Shown here: piece by piece, positions 44,668-56,048 of the stretch
How positions within the stretch are numbered: position 1 is the stretch's first letter
Layout: each line of letters opens with the position of its first letter
DNA from: Plasmodium malariae
Taxonomy: Eukaryota; Apicomplexa; Aconoidasida; Haemosporida; Plasmodiidae
Direction of reading: 5' to 3'
DNA length: 64,000 nt
Assembly: GCF_900090045.1 (NCBI RefSeq)
Contig: NC_041781.1
Location: forward strand, 840,001-904,000
Notes under the pieces: generated by a model
Database searches by the model: none
The model's input: only the letters and a program-made list of their open reading frames with translations
What the model was told of the DNA's origin: nothing
Translations under genes and position numbers: made by a program

Positions 44668-47376
44668 TCAAATTTGAATGCAATTTTTATATAGTGATAA
44701 CGTTTTCAGTGATATGTAAATATTTTTATTTATAATTTTGTTCTGAATATCCGTATCTAGGTTACCAAACGGGCTAGTTGAACTACCATTCCTACTGTTA
44801 TCACTATTGCTACTTTTGCTAATACTTTGCTTCCATTTTTTGGGGTATCCTGCATGAGCAGCACTAGCACCATGATCATAAGGGATCCATTCAGACGAGT
44901 GAAGCATTTCCTCATTGACATGAATGATGTGATGTAGATGAACCGCTAGTACGTGCGAATATATATTCATCTGACTAAGACTATTTATTAAAATTAGAAC
45001 ATCCTTCATCTTTTGGGCATCGTGTATGATTTTACCCTTTAACATTTCCTCCGATTTGTTTACTATCATTTTTGTTATCTTGTCATTTTTAATTTTATTT
45101 CTGGCTAAGATATAAGATGATAAAGATATATCATGCAAATTAGCTGTATGAATTAATTTTTTTAGATAAATTTGAAACAAATAAAATATGTCTTCATTGA
45201 TAATTTCCAGTTTGGTGTAATAGTATAAAATATTACACAGGATAGATATATTCATTTTTCTCATGTTTAAGATAACCTTTCCGTTTATCTCTTTCATTAA
45301 ATGCGAGTTGCTAATGTAATCAATGTTCTTTGTATCGTTATCACACTTATGTGTACCATTTTCATAGTTATATGCACCGTTATCACAGTTATGTGTACCA
45401 TTTTCATAGTTATATGCACCGTTATCACAGTTATGTGTACCATTTTCATAGTTATATGCACCGTTATCATAGTTATGTGTACTATTTTCATAGTTATATG
45501 CACCGTTATCATAGTTATTTGCACTGCTATCAGTGCTACCACTGATATCCTGATTACTAACGTTATATTTACGAACATTACTCCTGTTATTGCGCAAATA
45601 CACTATGCTGCTAAGTATAAAACTCAGCTGCTGCTCATCACAAGAGTGAACCTTTTTTCCAATTTCTGTAAATACGTTAGACACATATGTGGGATCTGTT
45701 TGTATGTTCAATTTTATGTACGCGTTAATAATTAATGACAAATGTCGAATAGTTGCAAAATGAATTTTTTTATTTATTTCTTCACTAATTATTTTTAAAA
45801 ATTCATATGGTACTTTAAAAGGAATTCTACAACATGCATTAACTATTAATGACAAGGATTGTGTATTCATCTTTTCAATGTTTTTAGTTATTTGTATTAA
45901 TAACATAAGAAAATAATTTTTTAATAACTCTCTACAATTTTGTCTATTAATCAAGTCATTTTTATCATCCTCTTCTTTTACACTGATAGTCTGTTTTACT
46001 CTTTCATTACTCTTGTTCTTGCTAATATCCTTGCAACTAACTTTCCCTTCTTCATATTTTTCGTTTCCCTCATTACGTTCGTCGTACTTTTCTGCTATAT
46101 CTGTAAAAATTGTTTTATGGTTACGTTGTAATTTTTCACTATTACTTGTATATGATGATGCCCATTTACTCTTATCATCTTGCCACGCGCATCTTTCAAC
46201 CAGCTTACTTTCGTTATATACATACTTGTTCATAACATCGTCTATTTCTATTTCATCATTTTTCTCTTTTTCTTTGTTATCATTCACATTTAGAGAGCTT
46301 ATTTTATTTGAATACATTTCTATAGGTTCATTGTCACCCATTCCTCTTTTGTACGTTCCCCCACAAATACTCTTATCATCCGAATGGACTTCACTATATT
46401 TTACAAACTGATCGTTACCTCCACCATTTTGTTTCTCTTCTTCGTGCGTTATGGTAATTATATTGCTGCCCCCCTTTCGTTCAAAGAAAAAAGAGGGAGT
46501 CTCCTCAATCCCCTCCTCAATCCCCTCCTCAATCCCCTCCTGCGTATACTGCTGCGTACGCTGCTGTATATGCTGCTCTGTACGCTTCTGGGTATGCTGA
46601 TGCGTATACTGCTTCTTATCCTTCTGCCTATTCGGCCTCTCCCTTGTTTTATGAATCTCATCATTGCTCTCCTTTTCCTCTATACAAATTTTTTTCAACT
46701 CGTCATTTTGATTTATTAAAAATTCGGGGGACGGTTTGATAACTTGACAAAAGGAGTTTAGCAGCATAGCTAACCCTTGGGGAGTACAATTGTTTTTATA
46801 CTTATTAAAATTTTTTAAAAAAAAAATTAATAATTCCATAGACAATTCGCGTAATGACTGATCATTACTATGTCTGGTATAAGCATTTAGAGTTATAATA
46901 ACTGGAAACGAATTGTCCTTAATTTTTAATTGTACAATATGATTGAATATTAATACGAATAGTTTTTTATCAAAATAGTTTAAATTATTTAGTGCATGAC
47001 TTATGTGTGCACATGCTAAAAGATCAATCTGATGTATTTTTTTATTTTTTATCAATTCTGTAAATTTATAAATTATTTTAACATCTCTATATTTTACCTT
47101 AGCATATGCATATAATATTCTTCCTATTTCTTTTATATCAAAACTAGCACAAATTTTGTTTGCCCTTTCACTTAATTTTTCCCATGTTATCTTATCATAT
47201 GGACCTTCATTCGAAACCCTCTCAAACGTTTTGGTAATTCTGCTATGACTCATCCATGGAATACCAGCTAATGTATCGTAGGAAACATTTCTCCTGTTTA
47301 GTAAGTACGCAAAAAGATTGCTCTGTTGTCTCTTCTTAAACAATTTTATGCTTAAGCTGTATTTATATATTGTCAT
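44668..47376 (-). CDS. Helical-repeat protein, probably organellar RNA-binding (HPR-like)
   Basis: About 902 residues from the first in-frame ATG (47376); the open frame extends upstream without another ATG, so a 5' exon cannot be excluded. The ends of the protein contain tandem paired-helix units, for example NTQSLSLIVNACCRI.., ATIRHLSLIINAYIKL.., DEQQLSFILSSIVYL and IDLLACAHISHALNNL, spaced about 35-40 residues. This resembles the heptatricopeptide-type repeats of apicomplexan organellar RNA-binding proteins. No C-terminal RAP domain is visible. The N-terminus MTIYKYSLSIKLFKKRQQSN is basic and could be a mitochondrial presequence. The middle is disordered, with three repeat blocks: HTQKRTEQHIQQRTQQ, GIEE x3, and a 14-residue DNGAYNYENGTHNC repeat. 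RNA binding is inference from the fold. Confidence 0.78.
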   Translation of the reverse strand: MTIYKYSLSIKLFKKRQQSNLFAYLLNRRNVSYDTLAGIPWMSHSRITKTFERVSNEGPYDKITWEKLSERANKICASFDIKEIGRILYAYAKVKYRDVKIIYKFTELIKNKKIHQIDLLACAHISHALNNLNYFDKKLFVLIFNHIVQLKIKDNSFPVIITLNAYTRHSNDQSLRELSMELLIFFLKNFNKYKNNCTPQGLAMLLNSFCQVIKPSPEFLINQNDELKKICIEEKESNDEIHKTRERPNRQKDKKQYTHQHTQKRTEQHIQQRTQQYTQEGIEEGIEEGIEETPSFFFERKGGSNIITITHEEEKQNGGGNDQFVKYSEVHSDDKSICGGTYKRGMGDNEPIEMYSNKISSLNVNDNKEKEKNDEIEIDDVMNKYVYNESKLVERCAWQDDKSKWASSYTSNSEKLQRNHKTIFTDIAEKYDERNEGNEKYEEGKVSCKDISKNKSNERVKQTISVKEEDDKNDLINRQNCRELLKNYFLMLLIQITKNIEKMNTQSLSLIVNACCRIPFKVPYEFLKIISEEINKKIHFATIRHLSLIINAYIKLNIQTDPTYVSNVFTEIGKKVHSCDEQQLSFILSSIVYLRNNRSNVRKYNVSNQDISGSTDSSANNYDNGAYNYENSTHNYDNGAYNYENGTHNCDNGAYNYENGTHNCDNGAYNYENGTHKCDNDTKNIDYISNSHLMKEINGKVILNMRKMNISILCNILYYYTKLEIINEDIFYLFQIYLKKLIHTANLHDISLSSYILARNKIKNDKITKMIVNKSEEMLKGKIIHDAQKMKDVLILINSLSQMNIYSHVLAVHLHHIIHVNEEMLHSSEWIPYDHGASAAHAGYPKKWKQSISKSSNSDNSRNGSSTSPFGNLDTDIQNKIINKNIYISLKTLSLYKNCIQI
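45350..45520 (-). repeat. 42-bp coding repeat (14-residue unit), about 4 copies
   Basis: In-frame tandem units encoding DNGAYNYENGTHNC with small variants (NSTHNY, NGTHKC) inside the helical-repeat protein. It is inserted between two helical units. Confidence 0.92.
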
Positions 47377-47940
47377 AGCTAGATCTACAAAACGCTTTTT
47401 TTCGATAGAACCACCCGTGCTATTAATCAAAACACAGGTAACAAAGTAAAAGAAAACGAGAAAAAAATAAGAAACATGCAGAGAATAAAATTAAAGATAC
47501 TTTAATAAATATGTTCCTAAAACTTTGACATACTATGTGAAACATCAAAAAAAAGTAAAGAACAGCTTCTTCTTATTATAAAATAATCCGTTTTGTGCTA
47601 CCTTACTGCACTTACAAAATAACACACCAAACGCTAAAATTTTCTTTTTCGCAGGAACACGCAATAATTAAAATTTTTTTTTTTTTTTTCCTATAGCGAT
47701 AATGATGTAACAACGATTTTTTATTCATATTACTTACCTTTACTATTTTGAATAAATGAAGAAAAAAAAAAATTATCATAATTATAACAGCAGAAATGCA
47801 TAAAAACTTGCTTTTTTTGCCATTGCAAGACTTAAGATTTATTTAAACGCATGCTGATTTAATGCCATCTGTAGCTTTTATTATTTCGCACATATACAGG
47901 TGTTTAAGAGCTTAAAAAGTTGGAACATTGGAATGAAAAC

Positions 47941-47971
<31 letters not shown>

Positions 47972-48599
47972 CATAGATACATACATACATATATTTGTGC
48001 ATATACATATGTATGCATAAAAATATGTACATAAGTACGTGCATGTGGGACTAAATGCGCACGAATTAAGAACAAAACCACCAAAATTTCCAATCTGGCA
48101 TTGTACTTTTAGAGCTACGCAATATCCAGAAGAAGAATATACATATACATAATGTATGGGGAAAATATATATTAATCCATTTACATAAATATACCGAAAT
48201 AGAAAAGGTTAAATTTGTTCGTTCGTATGTATTTACATTTTCTCATTATTGAATATATGCAGTACTTTTAAATAACATCAAAGCAACACTAAAATTGAAA
48301 GGGTACACTCAAACAAAAATACACATACATACACACGCACAGACATACAGTCTCATATTCATTCATAAATAAATATAAATATGTACATATATACATATAT
48401 ATATGCACGTATGCATATATACACTAATAAAATCATACAGTACTTCATTACGTTTTCATAACACTAAAGTAATACATCATAAAACTCGTATAATTCAAAA
48501 TAAATACTATCACCCAAGAATACATATTAGGTTTTGTGTTAAACTTAAAAAATTAACAGAAAATAATAAAAAAGGGAACATTCAAAAAATAAAAAAATT

Positions 48600-48715
48600 A
48601 AAAGTACGGGTAAAAGTATGCATAAAAGTATGCGTAAAAGTATGCACAAAAGTATGAACAAAAGTATGCACAAAAGTATGCATAAAGGTATGCGTAAAAG
48701 TATGCGTAAACGTGG
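48600..48715. repeat. 12-bp repeat AAAAGTATGCGT, about 9 copies
   Basis: Units alternate GTATGCGTAAAA, GTATGCACAAAA, GTATGCATAAAA and GTATGAACAAAA. Period 12 keeps frames open on both strands, giving artefactual KVCVKVC, SMRKSMH and HTFMHTF peptides. Confidence 0.92.
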
Positions 48716-49110
48716 GCGTAATCATATGCGTAAGTGTAAAGATCAAAAAATTATTTTTTACATACGAACCAATGGAAACACACACTCCAATAACACCCGC
48801 ATTCGTAAATTTAATTAATCCATGTTTTACGTAGACACAGACAGTTCTTCCCCTAAACGCTGTAATTCACACATGCATATATTAATAATCAAAATGTATA
48901 GGTGAATACGTTGGTTCTTTTTTTTTTTTTTTTTTTTTTATATTACTTTTAAACGAAAAAATATATTTACCACTCTGGTGCACGGGCTAGTATACATCTA
49001 CATGAGTTTATACGTGTATGCATAAATACGGATACGCGAATATGTACGCGCAAATGCATGCAAAATAAAAAAAAAGAAAAAACAAATTTAAATAAAACAA
49101 ATTGCTGTGT

Positions 49111-49340
49111 TCATTTACAGTTCGTATCCTCTGTTCTACAGCCTTCCATAAATAAGTAGTATGTACGCGTAAATGTGCACCTTATGTTGCTGGTTAGGTC
49201 CTCCCCTCGTACATGTAAAATGTATGTGTATGTATATGCGCATGTCCATATGTATGAACGTGCACATACCCGAGCGCATCGATGTGTATAAGTGGGTCGA
49301 AAATAAGTTAATCCATTGTGCACAAGTTCCACTACGAGTA
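49111..49340. other. GC-rich island in the PFK9 3' flank
   Basis: Hand counts over three 60-bp lines give 25, 24 and 26 G/C (about 41%). No recognisable protein on either strand. It could be PFK9 3' UTR structure or an independent RNA. Confidence 0.35.
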
Positions 49341-49403
49341 TTCTTTTATAGGGTAAATGAGGAATATGCTCGTTATATTAATTATTTTTAATCACCCTTC
49401 TAA

Positions 49404-52400
49404 TCAGTTCATTCTCGTTGTCTGATTTTCCCAGTCGTAGTAATCCTCAATACTACCAATGTAGGGCATGTTGGATAAAATATCGTTCGGTTTGTAAGCT
49501 AACACAAGCATGCCACATAACTGAACAAAAACATTTTTTAAATAGTCTGCTGATACTCCAAAACGACATGTATCCTTTAAAATGTTTGCATAACATTCAA
49601 CATATCTAAGCATTTCAAAATATTCATACTGTTCTTCAAATAAAATTCTGTTATAATAATTTGATGCGTTTCCTTCAAATTGTATAGGTCCTGGATTACA
49701 AAAGCGATCTTCCATTTGCCATTTTTGCAAAGCTACTTTCAAGCTTCTATAAGCTTTCCCGTTTAGATCTACAGGAGCACTAGGTATAACTGGTAAATCT
49801 CCCTTTGATGCATTTTTCAAATATTTACTTCCTTGCCCTCTTGGTAATATTTTCATTAATGAAATAAATGGAATTGCAAATAATTTCCAATCTTTTACAT
49901 TACCACATAAACCTCTTATCGAAACGATATATCCTGTTAACCCACTTTCTATAACTATAGAAGCTGCATGACCATAGCAATATGCCAATTTACAATCAAA
50001 CTCAGATGGTAAAGAAGAACGACCTTGATAACCAAAAAAATGAGTAAGACCCATAAAAACACCATGATATTTACCTTTTTGTTTCCTTTGATGTAATTCT
50101 TCCTTAACCATTTGTAGTAATAATTGTTCTGTTTCTAATTTTTCAAAACGCATAGATCTTAAATCAACATGTAATAATTCTTTTATAATAAATTGTGGGA
50201 ATGTTTTTATTAAAGCTAAACTCCATGGTGTTAATTTTGATACCCACACAGATGGTTTTCCATCTTGTTCATTTGACAAATTTACCAACTCATTTCTTGC
50301 TTGTACTAATTGTCTTTTTTCAGAAGCTTCATTTAATATATCACTAATTTCGGATAATAAAATTTTCATATGCGGTAAATGCATAAGTAGAGCATCCGGA
50401 ATTAACACAGTACCATAATTTTTTCCTATTTCTGCTCTTGCACAAACTACATCTGCAATGTCTTGAACTACTCTCCACAATGTCTTATCAGCAGCTCCAT
50501 ATTCTTCAGATATTATAACAAAATTTGGATGAGTTTGTAAAGCACATTCTAATACTTCATGTGATGGTGATCTACCCATTAAACGAATAAAATGCCAATA
50601 TTTCGGCATACTCACTGCATCTGTTAATACATTTCCTATTAGTGATGCGTACACCTTAGTACTACTATCAAAACCAACACATGTTTCTATTAATTCATGA
50701 ATCAAATTATTAGAACCTGTTAATGGAATACCAACAACAGATGTCCTTATTTTCTTTTCTAAAAAATATTCTGATAATAAAGCTGCCTCTGTTATAGTCA
50801 CATTAGAACCTGGCATAACTAATCCATTTAATTGTAATTTCGTTACTGTTTCACATACTTTATTTCTGTTTTCTTTATCGAATAAAGAATGTTCAGGAGA
50901 ATTTCCTGTCAATTCTAACCCTCCTTGATTTAGATGTTTTGCTATATTATCATCATCTATTATTAAATATTTATTATTTAATAAACCATATAAACCGTAA
51001 AATGCAAAACATACACCTTTCAATAATTTCAAACGTTTGTAAAGACCACATAACACATTCATTGCACCAGGTGCTTGTCTAGATAAAAATACTATTCCTA
51101 TCTTTATTTCAAATGATATTGGAGTTGCATACTTATCATGAAAAATTTCTTGTATTTGAAATTTATTTTCATATGACATATGAGGATAGTTGGATAAAAT
51201 TTGTTTTTGTGTATATGGATCACTTGATATATATTGTTTACCTGCTCTAACTTTTGCCTTTAAATCTGAACACAATTCTGGTAATTCCAATTTGTTGTAC
51301 AGTCTTGATGTTTGCAACTCGGACATGCAACCTAATGATTTGTAACTCGAAATGTACAATTCATACGATTCTCTCTTCATACTGCTCGAGCGAAATGCTC
51401 CTTCGTTAATACTACCACTTCGATTATTATTACCACTACTACCACTTCGATTATTATTACCACTACTACCACTTCTATTCATATCATTAATATTTCCCCC
51501 CATTTTGTGATATTCCTCCCCTTCTTCCTTCTTTTCCATATCACCCATGCTTACGTTACCATCATAGGCACCACTACTGATATCGTCACCTGAGCCACTA
51601 CCTCTTCTATTTTCATTATTACTGTTATTGCTATCCTTCTTTTGAATACCTATCCCTACATCTGCACTAGAAACAACTGCACAGGTATTATCTGTACTCC
51701 CACCTATAGCAATATTTCCATCTCCATACAACAGATTGACACTATTATTATTGTTACCTTTATTGGTTAAATCAATAATTAACTGTAAATCGTCTGAATT
51801 CTGGCATAGCAATAAATCTTTGGTTGGTATCTTAACCGTATAACAACGTGAATTACTCAAATGTCCATTAAATTGAATAGGACCTGGTGATCTATATAAA
51901 TCATAAAGAGACCATAAATTTCTAACCTCTTTTAACACATTAAATAATGGACTATTTAGATCCACTAAATATCTCTTAACTGCTGGGAATTCTTTCCCTG
52001 TGTTATCTTTATTCACATGCATAATTCTTAAAAAGGGAATAGCAGCAGGTATCCAATTGTCATAAGAATCTTCTAAATTTTGTATTATGGACATATATCC
52101 TGTTTTTTTATGATCAATTAATAATGATGCATTGTATCCTAAAGCATAACAATAATTACAATCAAAATTGGATGGTATAGCACATCTACCTTCATATCCT
52201 AAATAATGAGCCATAAATTGTATATTCATGTTTTTGTCATTCAGTTTAGCTAATTCTGATTCTACTAGTACAATTATCAATCTTTCAGTTGCAATTTTTC
52301 CTACTTGAATATAACCAGTGGATTCTCTATCCATCAATAATTGATCTCTAATAATTGTAGGTAAAAATTCCCACACTTCTTTCGAACTTTTTAACTTAGA

Positions 52401-53732
52401 AGCATCAAATGGACCTTCTTTTAATATAACATTTAGCTCTCCTATTAATACTTTCATTTCAGGTACAAATTCTATTAATCCTTCTGGTATTAAAATAACT
52501 CCATAATTTTTATTCAAAGATCTTCTTTTTATAATTATACTAACAATATTCTTTACAATATCTTTAAGTGATAATTTTTCATTTTCTACCTCTTCCCCTA
52601 TTAAAACGATATTTGGTCTCGTCTGTAATGCACATTCTAAGACAACGTGTGATGCGGATCTACCCATTACTCTAATTACATGATATACATTATGTCCAGT
52701 TTTTACATCTGTACATAAATTTCCTATTACATCTGAATATGTCTTTGTTGCTGTATCAAAACCAAAACTAATTTCAATAGCTTCACTTTTCAAATCACCA
52801 TCAATTGTTTTTGGTACTCCTATAATCGATATAGGTACTTTCCTTTCACTGAAATATTCTGCTATTAAAGCTGCATTACTGTTGGATCCATCTCCTCCAA
52901 TTATGACTAAACCATTTAATTTTAATTTTAGAACAATATTTTCTATTGCTATCAAATCATCCTTATTCTTTACTTTTCCTCTACCTGACCAGAGCATATT
53001 AAAACCACCTAAATTCCTAAATCGATCCATCATAGGATCAGTTATAGTTACATAATTTTTACTATATAATCCATCAATACCTCCTAAAAAACCTATAACT
53101 TGAGATTGCTCATTATATCTTTTTGCATAATCATATATACCTGATATAACATTATGACCTCCTGGGGCTGGTCCACCAGATAAGATAATACCTATTTTCA
53201 AAACATTTCCTCCTTTGAATAATTCATAATTATTTGTTTCTTTCACATTTATCATTGGCATATTATGTAAATTTTTTAAAAATCTTTTAATATCTTCATA
53301 ATCCTTTTTATTTATAAAATCATCTCCATGAATTTCTTCCAAAATTTGATACTCACATGACAACGCTTTAGGTAATTTGGGTTGGTATTTAATTCTTTCG
53401 TATTGTAATGGACTTAAATCATCATTCAATGATGCTGAATGTCCATGTTCTTTTAATTTTTTTATTTTCATATTCTCGTTATCTACTAAATAAAAAGAAC
53501 TCTTCGTTTCCTTATCATCCAAAAATTTCTTCGACGTTAATTTTTGCATCAAACAGTTAATCATCTCATTATCCTGCTTGTCCAGTGGATCCTTCTCACT
53601 ATTTCGTTGCGCTTCATTTTCTTCTAAATTATATTCACATTCATTATCTCGTAGTATTACGGACATTGTTTTTACTAAACAATCGGACGATGGATTTTTC
53701 GATTCGTCCGTATCCACCTTCATGTTTTGCAT
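49404..53732 (-). CDS. PFK9: ATP-dependent 6-phosphofructokinase, fused double-domain
   Basis: Phosphorylates fructose 6-phosphate to fructose 1,6-bisphosphate, the committed step of glycolysis, in the cytosol. Single exon, 1442 residues, consisting of two PFK domains of the long plant/PPi-PFK-like clade in one chain. Domain 1 (about 175-640) has KIGIILSGGPAPGGHN, the nucleotide loop GGDGSNSNA (279-287; GGDG rather than GGDD favours ATP over pyrophosphate), the catalytic loop PKTIDGD (307-313) and MGRSASH (356-362). Domain 2 (about 875-1420) keeps the fold (IKIGIVFLSRQAPGAMN, MGRSPSHEV), but the matching loops are PGSNVTITEA (974) and IPLTGSNN (1002), so the catalytic Asp residues are gone and it is probably regulatory or structural. 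The linker (about 655-785) is Asn/Gly/Ser-rich with RSGSSGNNN repeats. The length agrees with PfPFK9. Confidence 0.97.
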   Translation of the reverse strand: MQNMKVDTDESKNPSSDCLVKTMSVILRDNECEYNLEENEAQRNSEKDPLDKQDNEMINCLMQKLTSKKFLDDKETKSSFYLVDNENMKIKKLKEHGHSASLNDDLSPLQYERIKYQPKLPKALSCEYQILEEIHGDDFINKKDYEDIKRFLKNLHNMPMINVKETNNYELFKGGNVLKIGIILSGGPAPGGHNVISGIYDYAKRYNEQSQVIGFLGGIDGLYSKNYVTITDPMMDRFRNLGGFNMLWSGRGKVKNKDDLIAIENIVLKLKLNGLVIIGGDGSNSNAALIAEYFSERKVPISIIGVPKTIDGDLKSEAIEISFGFDTATKTYSDVIGNLCTDVKTGHNVYHVIRVMGRSASHVVLECALQTRPNIVLIGEEVENEKLSLKDIVKNIVSIIIKRRSLNKNYGVILIPEGLIEFVPEMKVLIGELNVILKEGPFDASKLKSSKEVWEFLPTIIRDQLLMDRESTGYIQVGKIATERLIIVLVESELAKLNDKNMNIQFMAHYLGYEGRCAIPSNFDCNYCYALGYNASLLIDHKKTGYMSIIQNLEDSYDNWIPAAIPFLRIMHVNKDNTGKEFPAVKRYLVDLNSPLFNVLKEVRNLWSLYDLYRSPGPIQFNGHLSNSRCYTVKIPTKDLLLCQNSDDLQLIIDLTNKGNNNNSVNLLYGDGNIAIGGSTDNTCAVVSSADVGIGIQKKDSNNSNNENRRGSGSGDDISSGAYDGNVSMGDMEKKEEGEEYHKMGGNINDMNRSGSSGNNNRSGSSGNNNRSGSINEGAFRSSSMKRESYELYISSYKSLGCMSELQTSRLYNKLELPELCSDLKAKVRAGKQYISSDPYTQKQILSNYPHMSYENKFQIQEIFHDKYATPISFEIKIGIVFLSRQAPGAMNVLCGLYKRLKLLKGVCFAFYGLYGLLNNKYLIIDDDNIAKHLNQGGLELTGNSPEHSLFDKENRNKVCETVTKLQLNGLVMPGSNVTITEAALLSEYFLEKKIRTSVVGIPLTGSNNLIHELIETCVGFDSSTKVYASLIGNVLTDAVSMPKYWHFIRLMGRSPSHEVLECALQTHPNFVIISEEYGAADKTLWRVVQDIADVVCARAEIGKNYGTVLIPDALLMHLPHMKILLSEISDILNEASEKRQLVQARNELVNLSNEQDGKPSVWVSKLTPWSLALIKTFPQFIIKELLHVDLRSMRFEKLETEQLLLQMVKEELHQRKQKGKYHGVFMGLTHFFGYQGRSSLPSEFDCKLAYCYGHAASIVIESGLTGYIVSIRGLCGNVKDWKLFAIPFISLMKILPRGQGSKYLKNASKGDLPVIPSAPVDLNGKAYRSLKVALQKWQMEDRFCNPGPIQFEGNASNYYNRILFEEQYEYFEMLRYVECYANILKDTCRFGVSADYLKNVFVQLCGMLVLAYKPNDILSNMPYIGSIEDYYDWENQTTRMN

Positions 53733-55439
53733 CTTTCGCGTGTGAATGTTTAGATTGAGGGGGTCCCGGCTTCTGCTCCTTTAACCGTGTGGTAGTATAC
53801 GCGTGGGTATACGCGTGTGTACGTAAATGCGTTTGTATGTATACACGTAATTATGTACTTGTGTATGTGTATAAGTAGGTATAATATGTGTGTGAATGCT
53901 ATAAAATTTTCAAGTGTGTACAAATATTGTGTATTACACGCTCCTTGTGGGCATATTGCATACATATATTATCTACACGTACGCATATATAACTGCTTAC
54001 TATATCTATATATTTCTATATTTACGCATATTCTTAATCCTAATTAGTGAACAACTTACCTAGTTTTGCTTAATAATACTAATGTATTTAAAATTAAAAA
54101 GAAAAAAAATTGTATGTGTATAGAAAAATGAACTTCTATTTATTTATTTTTTTTTATTTTTTATTTTTAAAATATAGAAAAATAAAAAAAAATTATTACA
54201 TTACATCTATTCTCAAACAATAACAATGTTCGGTGCTTCTTGAAAAAAAAAGGAAAATCATAAATTTGTAGGCTTGTAAGATCAAACGTTTGTTCATTTA
54301 TTTACTTGCACATTTATACACTTATTCATCTACACGTTTATTTGCCAACAAGATAATATACATTTGTTCACTTGCCGTTTAATTAAATTTGACAATGGCA
54401 TAAATACCTGAAAATTTTTTTTCAATAATCTTAAACAGTGCACGTTAGAGGAAATATAAATTGAAAACAGTACTTGTAAAAAAATAAATGTATACACGTT
54501 TACATATTTTTTTTAAAAAGTTCGTTCTGTATTTAAAAATGTGGAATATATTTTTTAATATGGTTAACTGCGCTTTAATAAAAATTGCGTTTAACATATG
54601 CGTGGTGTTTCAATTACACGAATAAATATATATATATATATATACGCATATACATATTTATGCATGTGCTATTTATTTATGTACTGTATACATGTGCATA
54701 TATACATGTAGGTAAAAATATGCGTATGCGTAATTAATAGATATTATTTTAGCAAAGAATAGGAGCATGAATACATCAAATAATTTGCAATTAAGTATTT
54801 AATAGGAAAAAATATCTAAATGAATATTAAAAAAAAAAAAAAGAAATAGCATAAATGGTATATTACGTATATGACGTAGCACTAAACAGTGCATAGTAAA
54901 ATATAAATAGAAATAAATACCAATATATGTGGGTATAATTAATAAAAAAAAAAACACTTGTATATATATACATCTATACATGATACATATACAATACATA
55001 TATATTTAAAGTGTATATATATATATATATATACATATAAGTAGTGAAGGAAGGAAAGAGGGGATATAAAATTCTTATACATTAACATGAATCTAGAAAA
55101 AATAAAAATATTCGCATGACAACATGTGCTTAAATGCTAAATAAAGAAAACAAGAAGAAAGAATTATCTATAATAATTTAAGGGGTTTTCTTATGCTTTT
55201 TTATTAAAAAAAAAAAAAGGTAAAAAGATATTAAGAAAATACAAGTAATGGGCAAAAGTGTAAGCCATTAATTAATACGTATATTATGTACATGAAAGGT
55301 ACAAAAATAATGAAGAATTACATTGTGTGATAGTTACTTGTGTATACTGTTTATTAATAAGCATGTTACTTATATATCAAAATAATCATATTTATTTTTT
55401 TGACAAGAAATGTATTTATTATTGTCAAGGGGATTATGC

Positions 55440-55477
<38 letters not shown>

Positions 55478-55997
55478 TTATATTTATTATATTTATATTT
55501 ATATTTTCATCTTTTTATTTTTGAGTATGGCATAATTTATTAGCGTATTAAACTTGATTATTCTCAACATGTCCAAAAAAATATTAAAAAAAATAAAATA
55601 AAAAAAAAAAACTGTTCATATAAAAAAAAAAAATAGTAAATAAAAATTTCTAAATTTAGCTTGCAAGGTCAGAAAAAAAAAAAAAATTCTATTTTTTATA
55701 TATAGGCCTTTTTAAATAATGCAAGTTACTATAGGAAAACTTAAATGATAAAGCGGACTTTTTAAAAAATTTACCTTTATTTTTTCCTTTTTTATTTGTA
55801 TAAATATGTATATATCGATATTTTTGTTCCTCAGAATGGTATGGGCTAGTCTTATTTTGTAGTTTTGCCTTTTTATTTTTCCTTTTTTGGCATATGTAAA
55901 AAGTATGTGTATGGAGAACTCAGAAAGATTTAGTAATTTTTACCTGATTCGTGTATATTTTTTTGAGGTGTACACAATATGTGTACGTATGTATACT

Positions 55998-56048
<51 letters not shown>

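Larger units (their letters stand above)
47377..49403. other. Intergenic region between the helical-repeat gene and PFK9
   Basis: Contains poly(T) runs, an ATAG tetramer run at 47941-47972, a 12-bp AAAAGTATGCGT array at 48600-48715, poly(T) near 48919, and a GC-rich stretch at about 49111-49340 just beyond the PFK9 stop codon. No protein gene is supported. Confidence 0.65.

Noticed and set aside
47700..47800. Possible 5' exon of the helical-repeat gene (MHFCCYNYDN.. with donor AAAG|GTAAGT on the minus strand)
   Set aside because: The donor is good, but joining it to the only acceptor near 47425 gives an incompatible phase, so the ATG at 47376 was kept.
49173..49391. 72-residue plus-strand frame downstream of PFK9
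   Set aside because: No recognisable domain; it overlaps the PFK9 3' flank and a minus-strand frame of similar length, so it is listed only as a GC-rich island.
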